Below are positions 34,424 to 43,825 of a DNA stretch of 64,000 bases, one piece after another (position 1 is the first letter of the stretch; each line of letters starts with the position of its first letter). The translations under genes and the position numbers were made by a program. Source of the stretch: Adhaeribacter aquaticus DSM 16391 (GTDB lineage: Bacteria > Bacteroidota > Bacteroidia > Cytophagales > Hymenobacteraceae); the NCBI RefSeq assembly GCF_000473365.1, contig NZ_KI421517.1, positions 2,816,895 through 2,880,894 of the forward strand, read 5' to 3'. The notes beneath the pieces were generated by a model that made no database searches, had not been told where the DNA came from, and was given only the letters and a program-made list of their open reading frames with translations.

Positions 34424-35842
34424 ATGAGCGGATTTAAGCGGGAACTGAAGTTATTTGATGCGGTTATGATTGTGGCTGGTACCATGATTGGCTCCGGTAT
34501 TTTTATTGTAAGTTCTGATATTGCCCGCGAAGTAGGATCTGCCGGGTATTTATTATTGGTCTGGCTTATTAGTGGCTTTATTACTTTGGTTGGGGCCCTT
34601 AGCTATGCCGAACTGGCCGGTATGATGCCAAAAGCCGGAGGTCAGTACGTTTACCTGCGCGAAGCTTACAATCCATTAGTTTCTTTTCTGTATGGCTGGA
34701 CGCTATTTCTGGTAATTCAGACTGGTACTATTGCCGCTGTAGGGGTGGCATTTGCCCGCTTTACCGGGGTTTTGCTGCCGAACATGTTTAATGATTCGGC
34801 TATTATACTTGATTTAGGCTTCTTGCAAATTTCGACGCTCCAGGTATTAGCGATTTTTACTATTCTGCTTTTAACTTACCTAAATTCCCGGGGTGTGCGC
34901 AATGGTAAATTAATTCAGAACGTTTTTGGCAGTACTAAAATTATTGCCTTGTTTGCTCTTATTCTCTTGGGCTTCATAATTGGGCAGCATGCGGATGCTA
35001 TAAGTAGTAACTTTAGTCAGATGTGGCAACCGGAACGGGTATTAGTAACGGAGGGACAAGTTGTCGGTTCTACTCCTTTATCCGGGATAAACATTGTAGT
35101 TGCTATTGGTATAGCTTTGATAGGTGCCTTGTTTTCCAGCGATGCCTGGAATAACATAAGCTTTGCCGGCGACGAGGTGGTGGATCCCACTAAAACCCTG
35201 GTGCGCAGTTTAGCAATTGGAACTGGTCTGGTAACATTTACCTACATGCTGGTAAACATTGTGTATTTGCTGGTATTGCCTTTATCAGAAATTCAGACTG
35301 CCGCTTCCGACCGGGTAGCCGTAACCGCTGCCGAAGCAATAGGAGGCTCAGGTGCTACCTTAGCTATTGCTGTGCTAATCATGATCTCCACGTTTGGGTG
35401 CATTAACGGCTGTATTTTAGCTGGGGCCCGGGTTTATTATGCCATGGCCAAAGACGGTTTGTTTTTTCCGGGTATGCGGAAATTAAATAAAAAAGGGGTG
35501 CCGGGCGCAGCCTTGTGGTTTCAAGGGTTATGGGCTAGTTTGTTGTGCCTGTCGGGTACTTACGGTAGCTTATTGGGCTACGTCATGTTTGCGGTTATTT
35601 TCTTTTACATTCTCACCATTATCGGTATTTATATTCTGCGAAAAAAAATGCCCGATTTGCCCCGTCCGTATAAAGCTATCGGATACCCATTTTTGCCGGC
35701 TTGCTATATCCTGCTGGCCTCGGCTTTTTGTTTAATTCTGCTTATTTACCGGCCCGAGAACTCCTGGCCCGGATTTATTCTGGTATTGTTAGGAATTCCG
35801 GTTTTCCTGCTGTTTAAAACAAAGTTTAAAATAAGCGATTAA
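34424..35842 (+). CDS. APC-family amino acid permease
   Basis: The 472-residue protein has twelve predicted membrane helices and the APC opening ELKLFDAVMIVAGTMIGSGI (residues 6-25), whose GxG segment is the unwound substrate site in helix 1. A YAELAGMMPKAGGQYVYLRE block follows near 62-81. Sequence and length suit the LAT-like branch of amino acid/polyamine transporters. No associated enzyme gene is present, so the substrate is open. Downstream lies an unrelated Gfo/Idh oxidoreductase gene, 186 bases away. Confidence 0.93.
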   Translation: MSGFKRELKLFDAVMIVAGTMIGSGIFIVSSDIAREVGSAGYLLLVWLISGFITLVGALSYAELAGMMPKAGGQYVYLREAYNPLVSFLYGWTLFLVIQTGTIAAVGVAFARFTGVLLPNMFNDSAIILDLGFLQISTLQVLAIFTILLLTYLNSRGVRNGKLIQNVFGSTKIIALFALILLGFIIGQHADAISSNFSQMWQPERVLVTEGQVVGSTPLSGINIVVAIGIALIGALFSSDAWNNISFAGDEVVDPTKTLVRSLAIGTGLVTFTYMLVNIVYLLVLPLSEIQTAASDRVAVTAAEAIGGSGATLAIAVLIMISTFGCINGCILAGARVYYAMAKDGLFFPGMRKLNKKGVPGAALWFQGLWASLLCLSGTYGSLLGYVMFAVIFFYILTIIGIYILRKKMPDLPRPYKAIGYPFLPACYILLASAFCLILLIYRPENSWPGFILVLLGIPVFLLFKTKFKISD

Positions 35843-36028
35843 CCTATAAACTATTGACTGTTCTTAAAAAAGGGAGAGGTAAAGCGGAAAAGTAGTTGAT
35901 GTTATAATAGATTTATCTAGTTTTTTGCTTGATATCTACCTTGTAGCGTACACCTGTAAAATCATAATTTTGCTCCCTAAGTAATATTTTTTATTTTTCT
36001 GGCAGAGCCAAAACAAACTCTTAATGCA

Positions 36029-37003
36029 ATGAAACAAATCCGTTGGGGTATAATAGGGTGCGGCGACGTAACCGAAGTAAAAAGCGGACCAGCTTTTTCA
36101 AAAGTGCCTAATTCTAAACTGGTGGCGGTAATGCGCCGGGATGCCGCTAAAGCCGAAGATTATGCGCGCCGCCATAATGTGCCGAAATGGTATGCCGATG
36201 CCGATGCTTTAATTAATGATCCTGAGGTAGATGCAGTTTACATTGCTACACCGCCGGGATCTCATGCCGAATATACTTTTAAGGTAGCTGCTGCCGGGAA
36301 GCCGGTGTACGTGGAGAAGCCCATGGCTCGTACCTATGAAGAGTGTCAGCAAATGATCGAAGCCTGTGAGGAGGCGGGAGTTCCGTTGTACGTGGCTTAT
36401 TACCGCCGTAGTCAGCCACTATTCCGGAAAGTAAAAGAATTAGTAACTACCGGGGCAATAGGGGATGTGCGCCTGGTTAATATGCGCCTGTATCACCCGG
36501 TACAAAAAGATTTAGACCAGGAGCAGTTGCCATGGCGGGTGCAGCCTGAGCACGCTGGCGGGGGCTTGTTTTTTGATTTAGCCTCCCATCAATTAGATAT
36601 GCTGGATTATATTTTTGGCCCGATTACGCAGGCGCAAGGCATAGTAGGCAATCAGGCAGGCTTATATCCTGCTGAGGATGTTGTAGCAGCGACCTATGCT
36701 TTTGGTTCTGGTATATTGGGAACCGGTATGTGGAGTTTTACGGTGGGCGATAATGTAAAAACTGATACTATTGAAATAGTGGGTAGTGCTGGCCGGGTTA
36801 TGTTCTCTACTTTTTCCAGTGAAGTTATCACACTAGAAAATGCAGAAGGTGTTCAGGCATTTACTATACCTTATCCGCAGCATGTGCAGCAGCCTTTTAT
36901 TGAAGAAATGGTACAGGATATTTTAGGTCAGGGTACTTGTCCGAGTACAGGCGTTTCAGCTGCTCGTACTGCCAAAATTATGGACCAGATTGTAGGGCGC
37001 TAA
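36029..37003 (+). CDS. Gfo/Idh/MocA-family oxidoreductase, cytoplasmic
   Basis: The 324-residue protein has an N-terminal Rossmann fold with IRWGIIGCGDVTEVKSGPAF (residues 4-23), VYIATPPGSHAEY near 70 and the family motif EKPMARTYEEC near 95, followed by the C-terminal substrate domain with GGGLFFDLASHQLDMLDYIF near 178-197. There is no signal peptide, in contrast to the Tat-exported paralogue at 32323. The family oxidises sugars, inositols and related compounds with NAD(P). Substrate is unknown; neighbours give no guide. Confidence 0.92.
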   Translation: MKQIRWGIIGCGDVTEVKSGPAFSKVPNSKLVAVMRRDAAKAEDYARRHNVPKWYADADALINDPEVDAVYIATPPGSHAEYTFKVAAAGKPVYVEKPMARTYEECQQMIEACEEAGVPLYVAYYRRSQPLFRKVKELVTTGAIGDVRLVNMRLYHPVQKDLDQEQLPWRVQPEHAGGGLFFDLASHQLDMLDYIFGPITQAQGIVGNQAGLYPAEDVVAATYAFGSGILGTGMWSFTVGDNVKTDTIEIVGSAGRVMFSTFSSEVITLENAEGVQAFTIPYPQHVQQPFIEEMVQDILGQGTCPSTGVSAARTAKIMDQIVGR

Positions 37004-37057
37004 CTAAGAATTAACCTTATAAAAATTTAAATAGACATAGTTTGCTACTATGTTAAA

Positions 37058-37097
37058 CGTTTTCAAAGGTTTTGCTACGGCAAAGCTTTTGAAAACG
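37058..37097 (+). terminator. Long hairpin after the oxidoreductase gene
   Basis: CGTTTTCAAA (37058-37067) pairs with TTTGAAAACG, and an inner TTTGC/GCAAA pairing extends the stem to about 18 pairs with one mismatch. It lacks a long T-run afterwards but sits 54 bases after the stop, as a terminator would. Confidence 0.65.
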
Positions 37098-38506
37098 GTA
37101 TTTGCTCTCCTTACGAATGCATTTCTAATGTTACTGGGATTAGCCCTTGGGAGCTATAAAATTTAATAAGATTGCTGCTCTTTCTTCTTTTCTCTTAAAG
37201 ATTGTAGCTTTGAAGTATAGGGTTCATGTTCTAAATAATAAGAAAGAGCTTGTTGATTGAAAGATAAAAGGGTTTAATAGCATAGAGAAATAAAGTGCTA
37301 TAAAAGGAAGAACAATTTACCCTTATCCTGCCATAATTTAAGCTTTGCTCACTTTGTGTAACAACCGTTAGGCAGAAAAGATGCCTCAAAAGCTTTCGTT
37401 TACTTCTCGTGCCCACATTACATAATATCTGGCTCAACACGCAGTTTTTGGAAAAGCAACTGCTCTTGTTGCAAAACGAAGATGCAAAGACGTAATAAGG
37501 GAGAAAAATTTACTTCTTTTTAAGGAGTTTTTTTTGTGCGTGTTGGTAACCTTTTCTCTTTAAATCAAATTAGCTTTCTCAGGGTACTAACCACAATTGG
37601 CTATAAGTGTTTTCTTCTCTTATAGCCTTAACGGTGTCTGATTTTGTATTTCCTGTTCCTGAAAAATAGATTTCTTATTCTCTGGGTTGATTAAAAAGTC
37701 TCCTGCTAATAGGCACAAGTAGGATTCGCTTTTTTCGAATGCTAATCGAAATATTTATTAAAAAAGTTATATTAATTATAAATATAAGTTCGCGTTTTGA
37801 AAATAAGAAGAGGTAGAGGATGAGTAAATTTTTTCTATCTATATAAGTACTGTTATGGATCCTGATAATATAAAAGATAAGTAATCTATCTCAGAGATAA
37901 ATTGCCAGTTTGCCATTTTTTCTTGTTCTGGCTCAGAAATTTGGTTTCTTAGTATATAATTTTCTGGCCCTATCTTGTAAATAGAGAAACTATTAGTAGG
38001 CACCGAATGCTTGCTTCTTGCTACTAATTCTAATTCATTAAAATCAAATTCTAAATGATTAGGTAAATATTGGATATTGTGGTTCAACATAAATAGTGCA
38101 ATTTTTATCCTTTACAAAAAAACTAGGTTTTGAGTTCCTGTACTTTTAACCTGACCCGAACAAAATTGCTTAAACCCCCATTTATACGCCTCTAAAAGTA
38201 GCTTTGTCAATAGCTCTCTCCCTGTCCAATTAACAAAATAATAATATTGCTATAATTATCTGGTAATGTCTGATTAATAGCTTTAGCGTATTAATGATCA
38301 GTAGGTTAAGGATGGTGATTATGCTCAAGAATCTCTATAAAATATTGTTGTATGGCCTGTATCTATTGGCTTATTGGTCAATGGTGCACTAAACTTTTGT
38401 GTTATGAAAACTTTAGTAAATTTTTTCAAAAAAAAGTTAGAGAACCTCTTTCTTTCCCGGTTGCACTCCTTTTGCTCTCCATTCAAAACGCACTAATCTG
38501 TAAAGA
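37098..38506. other. Gene-poor AT-rich region
   Basis: About 1.4 kb with no convincing gene except a possible 83-codon minus-strand ORF at 37839-38090. Other short open frames have implausible composition. No repeats, hairpin clusters or tRNA-like structures stand out. It may be decayed coding DNA or a regulatory spacer. Confidence 0.5.
37839..38090 (-). CDS. Possible small hypothetical protein
   Basis: An 83-codon frame with an ATG start encodes a mostly soluble peptide with balanced composition (LEFDFNELELVARSKH near residues 13-28, YKIGPENYILRNQISEPEQE near 38-57). It ends in a short hydrophobic stretch (LSFILSGSITVLI). It has no recognised family, no neighbours and no signal. Composition is more protein-like than other frames in this gap, but its small size makes a chance origin possible. 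Confidence 0.35.
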   Translation of the reverse strand: MLNHNIQYLPNHLEFDFNELELVARSKHSVPTNSFSIYKIGPENYILRNQISEPEQEKMANWQFISEIDYLSFILSGSITVLI

Positions 38507-39376
38507 ATGGCTAATATCAGGAAACTGCACTCCTACAAAAGAAAAGTAGATGTAGTTATTATTTCGGATACTCACTTAGGGACGTACGGGTGCCATGCGG
38601 AGGAGCTGCTGCGGTACCTGAAAAGTATCCAGCCAAAGCATATAATTCTGAATGGTGATATTATAGATATCTGGCAGTTTAGTAAAAGTTATTGGCCGGC
38701 TTCGCATATGCGGGTTGTAAAATACCTGACCGGCTTGATTGCTAAAGGAGTGAAAGTGGAATACATTACCGGCAACCATGATGAAATGCTCCGGAAGTTT
38801 GTTGGGTTTAAGTTAGGTTCATTTAGCATTGAGAATAAAAAAGTGCTGGAGTTAGATGGCCATAAAGCGTGGATTTTTCATGGTGATGTATTTGATGTTA
38901 CCATGAAGCATGCCAAATGGCTAACCCGTTTAGGCGCTAAAGGATACGATCTGCTAATTCTTCTTAACCGATTGATAAATTATTTTTGCAGTAAACTCAA
39001 ATATGATAAAATTCTACTATCTAAAAGTATTAAAAACCGAGTAAAAAGTGCTGTTAAGTTTATAAACGATTTTGAACAAACCTGCGCTGAAATTGCCATT
39101 GAGAACAATTATCAATATGTAATTTGTGGCCATATTCATCATCCCGAAATACGACAAATTACTACTAATAATGGCCAGGTAACATATCTAAACTCCGGAG
39201 ATTGGATAGAAAATCTGACGGCTCTGGAGTATTCTGGTGGAACCTGGCACCTGTACAAATATTTGGAAGATACTTCGCTGCACAGCCAGGAGGCTGATGA
39301 GGTTAGTTCAGAAGTATTAGATACAACTTTGCTTTTCCAATCCCTGATGTCTGAATTTAACCTTAAACGCGCTTGA
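38507..39376 (+). CDS. Metallophosphoesterase, UDP-2,3-diacylglucosamine diphosphatase-like
   Basis: The 289-residue protein has the calcineurin-type metal motifs in order: SDTHLGTYG near residue 24, LNGDIIDIW near 46, TGNHDEML near 88, FHGDVFD near 125 and CGHIHHPE near 208. The layout resembles LpxH-like enzymes that cleave UDP-2,3-diacylglucosamine in lipid A synthesis, though it is longer than E. coli LpxH. It overlaps the next gene, a glycosyltransferase, by four bases. Both probably act on an envelope glycolipid or its precursor; the exact substrate is inferred. Confidence 0.85.
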   Translation: MANIRKLHSYKRKVDVVIISDTHLGTYGCHAEELLRYLKSIQPKHIILNGDIIDIWQFSKSYWPASHMRVVKYLTGLIAKGVKVEYITGNHDEMLRKFVGFKLGSFSIENKKVLELDGHKAWIFHGDVFDVTMKHAKWLTRLGAKGYDLLILLNRLINYFCSKLKYDKILLSKSIKNRVKSAVKFINDFEQTCAEIAIENNYQYVICGHIHHPEIRQITTNNGQVTYLNSGDWIENLTALEYSGGTWHLYKYLEDTSLHSQEADEVSSEVLDTTLLFQSLMSEFNLKRA

Positions 39377-40383
39377 AAATATTATATGCTGTACAGGGCA
39401 CCGGTAACGGGCACCTGAGCCGGGCGCTGGATGTAATTCCCCAGTTAAAGAAAAAAGCTGCCGTAGATGTTTTAATGAGTGGTTGCCAGGCCGATTTAGC
39501 TTTACCCTTCCCGGTTAAATATAAATACCATGGGATGAGCTTTATATTCGGGAAAAAAGGTGGGGTAGATTTTGTGCAGACCTTTGCACAATTACAATCG
39601 CGATCTTTTTTTCAGGAGGTCCGGGATTTGCCCGTAGAAGATTATGATTTGGTTATTAATGACTTTGAGCCCGTTTCGGCCTGGGCATGTTATTTTAAAA
39701 AGTTACCTTGTATTTCATTAAGTCATCAAAGTGCAGTTCTGGCTCCCGAAGCTCCGCAACCTAAAAAACAAGATGTTTTTGGGCGGTTTATTTTGCGTAA
39801 TTATGCTCCGGTAACGGATCATTTCGGTTTTCATTTTCAACGGTTCAATTCTAAAATTTTTACGCCGGTAATCCGGTCTCAGGTAAGAGATTTACAAATT
39901 GAAAACAGAGGTCATTACACCGTTTACTTACCAGCGTATGACGATAAAAGTCTGGTAACAGCTCTTCAAGATTTTAAACAGGTGCAATGGCAGGTTTTCT
40001 CTAAACATAACCGTCAGCCATTTCAGTACAAGAATATATCCATACGCCCAATTCAAAACGAAGCTTTTATAGAAAGTATGGCTACCAGTTCGGGGGTACT
40101 TTGCGGGGCTGGTTTTGAAACGCCTGCCGAAGCCCTTTTTATGGAAAAGAAATTATTGGTAGTTCCCATGAAAAACCAGTATGAACAGCATTGTAATGCC
40201 GCGGCTTTAGCAGCCATGGGGGTGCCGGTTATTAAAAGTTTAAAAGCCAAACACGGGCCTTTAATAGGAGAGTGGCTGCAGCAGGATAAAGTTATTCCGG
40301 TACATTATCCGGATGAAACAGAAAAAGTTGTGGATATGCTATTAGAAAAATATTCCGTAAAAGCTGAATCATTAGTGTTTTAA
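39373..40383 (+). CDS. MurG/GT28-like glycosyltransferase with TTG start
   Basis: The 336-residue protein begins at a TTG at 39373 that overlaps the stop of the preceding gene (TTGA), and KILYAVQGTGNGHLSRALDV is the glycine-rich acceptor loop of GT-B enzymes at its very N-terminus, so no upstream start is needed. A C-terminal block, GVLCGAGFETPAEALFMEKK (near 236-255), is the nucleotide-sugar site of MurG-like enzymes. Coupled translation with the phosphoesterase gene suggests one pathway, probably glycolipid or cell-surface glycan synthesis. Donor and acceptor are unknown. Confidence 0.85.
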   Translation: MKILYAVQGTGNGHLSRALDVIPQLKKKAAVDVLMSGCQADLALPFPVKYKYHGMSFIFGKKGGVDFVQTFAQLQSRSFFQEVRDLPVEDYDLVINDFEPVSAWACYFKKLPCISLSHQSAVLAPEAPQPKKQDVFGRFILRNYAPVTDHFGFHFQRFNSKIFTPVIRSQVRDLQIENRGHYTVYLPAYDDKSLVTALQDFKQVQWQVFSKHNRQPFQYKNISIRPIQNEAFIESMATSSGVLCGAGFETPAEALFMEKKLLVVPMKNQYEQHCNAAALAAMGVPVIKSLKAKHGPLIGEWLQQDKVIPVHYPDETEKVVDMLLEKYSVKAESLVF

Positions 40384-40481
40384 CTAAAAAGCGAATAAAC
40401 TAGAAAGGAAGAAATGTTTCGCCGCACCCCAAGGATAGGATTCTTTATTCTAAGGCGACAGCATAAAGTAAAAAGATAAGA

Positions 40482-41852
40482 ATGGATAGCGTAGTAGAAG
40501 ATAGTTTCAAAAGAGAAGAATTACATAAAGAGGCATTTGGTAAAGATTTTAAATGGGGTGTTTCAACAGCAGCTTACCAGATAGAGGGCGCTCATCAGGC
40601 TGATGGGAAAGGAGCTTCCATCTGGGACCATTTTACCGGAATTAAAGGTAAGATTCTGAACAATCATAACGGTAACAACGCCTGCGATTTTTACAATCGG
40701 TACCATTCCGATTTAAACCTGATGCGGGAGTTGCATATTCCTAACTTTCGGTTTTCATTGTCTTGGTCCCGGATATTACCCCAGGGGGTAGGACAAATTA
40801 ACTACAAGGGAGTAGACTACTACCAACGCATAATAGACCATTGCTTAGAGAATAACATTGAGCCTTGGGTAACTTTGTACCATTGGGATTTACCGCTGGC
40901 TTTAGAACAAAAGGGCGGCTGGGCAAACCGGGATGTTGTAAGTTGGTTTGAAGAATACGCCCAGTTATGTGCTGATAAGTTTGGGGATAGGGTGCGGAAT
41001 TGGATGGTATTGAATGAACCCATGGTTTTTGTGGGTGCCGGATATTTCCTAGGAAAGCACGCGCCAGGCCGGAGAGGAATTAAATCTTTTCTTTCTGCTA
41101 CTCATCATGCTGCTTTATGTCAGGCGGCTGGAGGGCGTATTTTAAAAGCAAGTTTGCCTCATGCCAAAGTAGGTACCACGTTTTCCTGTTCGCACCTGGA
41201 GCCTTACCGGGATTTAGAGCGGGATAAAAAGGCAACTTTAAGGGTAGATGCTATACTAAACCGACTTTTCCTGGAGCCGGCATTAGGTTTGGGCTACCCT
41301 TTTCAGGAGGTAAAGTCTTTAAAGCGCATTACCGATTTTTTTAAAGCGGGTGATGAAGACCTGTTACCTTTTGATTTTGATTTTATTGGCGTTCAGAATT
41401 ATACCCGGGAGGTAGTTAAATATTCTTTATTTACCCCTTTTATTCAGGCGTCTTTGGTGCCGGCAAATAAACGTAAAGTAGTACACACGGCTATGAACTG
41501 GGAAGTTTATCCGGAAGCTATTTACCACATGCTCCATAAATTTCAGGCTTATCCGAAGGTTAAAAAAATTATTATTACCGAAAATGGTGCAGCTTTTCCG
41601 GATGTGCTAATAAATGGAAATGTACAGGATTCCCAGCGCCTGCAATATCTACAGCAATATTTAAAACAAATACTGCGGGCGAAGCAAGAAGGGGTAAAGG
41701 TGGATGGTTACTTTGTTTGGACTTTTACGGATAACTTTGAATGGGCTGAAGGCTATAATCCTAGGTTTGGATTAGTTTACGTAGATTTTGAAACTCAAGA
41801 ACGTTATGTAAAAGCTTCAGGGCAATGGTATAGTAATTTTTTGAAGCAATAA
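40482..41852 (+). CDS. GH1 family beta-glucosidase
   Basis: The 456-residue protein is a complete GH1 TIM-barrel enzyme without a signal peptide. The opening WGVSTAAYQIEGAHQADGKG is near residues 25-45, the acid/base Glu179 sits in WMVLNEP and the nucleophile Glu367 in IIITENG. FVWTFTDNFEWAEGYNPRFG near 408-427 is the C-terminal glycone-binding block. Such enzymes hydrolyse beta-glucosides or related disaccharides in the cytoplasm. It follows the glycosyltransferase gene by 98 bases, perhaps in the same unit. Confidence 0.95.
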   Translation: MDSVVEDSFKREELHKEAFGKDFKWGVSTAAYQIEGAHQADGKGASIWDHFTGIKGKILNNHNGNNACDFYNRYHSDLNLMRELHIPNFRFSLSWSRILPQGVGQINYKGVDYYQRIIDHCLENNIEPWVTLYHWDLPLALEQKGGWANRDVVSWFEEYAQLCADKFGDRVRNWMVLNEPMVFVGAGYFLGKHAPGRRGIKSFLSATHHAALCQAAGGRILKASLPHAKVGTTFSCSHLEPYRDLERDKKATLRVDAILNRLFLEPALGLGYPFQEVKSLKRITDFFKAGDEDLLPFDFDFIGVQNYTREVVKYSLFTPFIQASLVPANKRKVVHTAMNWEVYPEAIYHMLHKFQAYPKVKKIIITENGAAFPDVLINGNVQDSQRLQYLQQYLKQILRAKQEGVKVDGYFVWTFTDNFEWAEGYNPRFGLVYVDFETQERYVKASGQWYSNFLKQ

Positions 41853-42131
41853 CAATAATAGACTTATAATTGATTAGGGGAAATTCCGATTTCCTATTAA
41901 AACTGCCCAGATTTTCTGTTTCATTTCAAAACCTTATTAATTTATAGCTGTTTAAGATCAGAACTAATTCACTATTTATTGGGTAAAAATATTTTTAATT
42001 AGCCTTATTTTAAGGTATGATTATTGCTATATAATAAAAATATTTTTAAACCCAGGCAACCAAACCTAATAGAAAATACTCTTAGAGTAGTAAAGGTTGC
42101 TGATTAGTTTATAGCATCTTAAATACTGTTT

Positions 42132-42503
42132 ATGAAGAAAATTTACTTACTATTATATCTGTTCTTTGGGTTGGGGGCTTTTACCTTTACCGGTTGTAGT
42201 GAAAAAGAAGATGTGGTAATGCCGCAGGACTGTGAGATTATGGCTCAGGTTAAGTTTGATAAGAGTTGTGGGGTGCAGCTGGTTTTAGAAAATGGGCAGG
42301 TTGTACTGCCAACAAAAGTCAAGACAATACCAGCAGCAGGGGAGGAGAAAAAGTACACCGTAAATGGTTTTGAAGTGGAAGAAGGACACCACATTATTAT
42401 TGGTTTTACGCCGGTACCGGGTGGAGAAGTAACTTGCGGCGAAGTAAAGGGTAAACCCGTAGACGTAACTTGTATAGTTGGTTTTAAAACTCGAAAAATT
42501 TAA
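42132..42503 (+). CDS. Small lipoprotein of unknown function
   Basis: The 123-residue protein has a lipoprotein signal (lysine-rich start, hydrophobic core, then TGCSEKED, lipid-anchored Cys22). The mature part is about 100 residues, with four further cysteines at QDCEIM, DKSCGV, VTCGEV and VTCIVG that could form two disulfides. It seems a small beta-rich domain. I do not recognise the family. The gene is monocistronic and ends at a good terminator. Confidence 0.75.
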   Translation: MKKIYLLLYLFFGLGAFTFTGCSEKEDVVMPQDCEIMAQVKFDKSCGVQLVLENGQVVLPTKVKTIPAAGEEKKYTVNGFEVEEGHHIIIGFTPVPGGEVTCGEVKGKPVDVTCIVGFKTRKI

Positions 42504-42832
42504 GGGTTATTTATTTTCTGATTGTAAGCCCCGGCATTTGCCAGGGCTTTTTTTCTTGTAACACTGGCTGTTCGGAACTATTAGTTTTAGGAATAAGTTT
42601 AGCTGAAATATTAAGTTTTTATATATTTAATATGCTTCATATCAGTTGACTAAGATGCCTAAAAAAGCCTTGGGAGAATAACTGATTCTATAGAGTTTGG
42701 CACTTATGTTGCTATATTATGAATAAGAAATTTAGCTCAAAAGAAGAAAATTTTGTAACAAGATTGATCTTTTTGGGGCATAATTTGTTTAAGTAATAGG
42801 AAATAAAGATACACAATCGAATATAAGAATCT
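42504..42832. other. Intergenic region between lipoprotein and protease genes
   Basis: About 330 bases. The left side holds the terminator at 42527-42559; the rest is AT-rich and presumably carries the promoter of the protease gene. I see no small gene. Confidence 0.4.
42527..42559 (+). terminator. Rho-independent terminator
   Basis: AGCCCCGGC and GCCAGGGCT arms with one mismatch around a short loop, followed by a run of T, end the small lipoprotein gene. Confidence 0.9.
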
Positions 42833-43759
42833 ATGAAAAAAGCAGTGAAGCAAGGTTTGGTGTGGTTGATGACGGTAGTTGCTTTGATGCAGGCTCCGCA
42901 GGCCATAGCAGAAACCTCAGGGGTGCCTACTAGCACTAGTGCTAGTGCTCCTAAAGCCGGTGCCCGGGATATTATTAAAGAGATTATTGATGTAGTTGGC
43001 TTAAAACCACGTTTTGAATTACGGGAAGCAAATATAGATAATGCAGCTGCTGTAATTTATGGAGGCCAACGTTATATTTTATATAACCGTCAGTTTGTGG
43101 CGGCAGTTAATAACGCCGTAAAAACCGACTGGGCTGCAGTTAGTATTTTGGCTCATGAGATTGGTCACCACTTAAATGGCCATACCCTTTCAAGAGGAGG
43201 CAGCAATCATCAGGATGAATTGGAGGCAGATGAATTCTCTGGTTTTGTGTTGCGCAAAATGGGAGCTAGTTTAGCGGATGCCCAGGCTGCCATTGGCCTG
43301 TTATCTGATGAAGAAGGTTCTCATACGCATCCGGGACGGAGTACGCGTTTAGCATCTATCAGTAAAGGTTGGCAGTCAGCAGATGAGCAAATTATTGCAA
43401 GTGCGAATACAAGACCAAGTAATAGGCCGGTAGCATTACGGCAGCCAGCTCCAAGCAGCCGTCAAACTGTAGCAACTACCCCAAGCCGCACGGTGTCACA
43501 ACGTGGTGGTACAGCGCAAAATATATTAGGTAAAATCAATTTTTCGTCGTTGCCTAATGAAAAAATTTATGTGACTGCTAATATGAATGTGGTAAGGGTA
43601 AAGGGTGATGGCGAAGTGGAAACTATCGGAAAAATCTCTAAAACCAATAATCAAAGCTATCCATTTGTGTTGAAAAGCAATTATTTTGAATCTTTATTTA
43701 TTGGAAACAATGGGTATGTCTTAAATCAAAATGGCCAGCGTGTTGGTTTTATATCTTAA
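42833..43759 (+). CDS. Secreted HEIGH-motif metalloprotease-like protein
   Basis: The 308-residue protein has a signal peptide (about residues 1-24, ending AIA-ET). The zinc motif LAHEIGHHLNGH has His108, Glu109 and His112, and DELEADEFSG near 127 supplies the likely third acidic ligand, as in M48 peptidases. The domain is short and lacks the membrane helices of HtpX. A serine- and arginine-rich linker (near 195-220) leads to a C-terminal domain of about 80 residues, from KINFSSLPNEKIYVTANMNV. It is probably periplasmic. Substrate unknown. Confidence 0.82.
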   Translation: MKKAVKQGLVWLMTVVALMQAPQAIAETSGVPTSTSASAPKAGARDIIKEIIDVVGLKPRFELREANIDNAAAVIYGGQRYILYNRQFVAAVNNAVKTDWAAVSILAHEIGHHLNGHTLSRGGSNHQDELEADEFSGFVLRKMGASLADAQAAIGLLSDEEGSHTHPGRSTRLASISKGWQSADEQIIASANTRPSNRPVALRQPAPSSRQTVATTPSRTVSQRGGTAQNILGKINFSSLPNEKIYVTANMNVVRVKGDGEVETIGKISKTNNQSYPFVLKSNYFESLFIGNNGYVLNQNGQRVGFIS

Positions 43760-43782
43760 TTTTAAATAGTTAGTGTTTAGTT

Positions 43783-43812
43783 AAAAGCCTGAGTCACCTG
43801 ATTCAGGCTTTT
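43783..43812. terminator. Bidirectional terminator
   Basis: AAAAGCCTGA and TCAGGCTTTT arms, flanked by A and T runs, lie between the HEIGH protease gene and the converging phospholipase-like gene. Confidence 0.88.
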
Positions 43813-43825
43813 TTATTTTTGTAGC

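Noticed and set aside
37231-37440. 69-codon minus-strand frame in the gene-poor region
   Set aside because: Hydrophobic-aromatic composition looks random and no ribosome binding site is seen.
38352-38549. 65-codon plus-strand frame before the phosphoesterase gene
   Set aside because: Overlaps the phosphoesterase start in another frame and has random-like composition.
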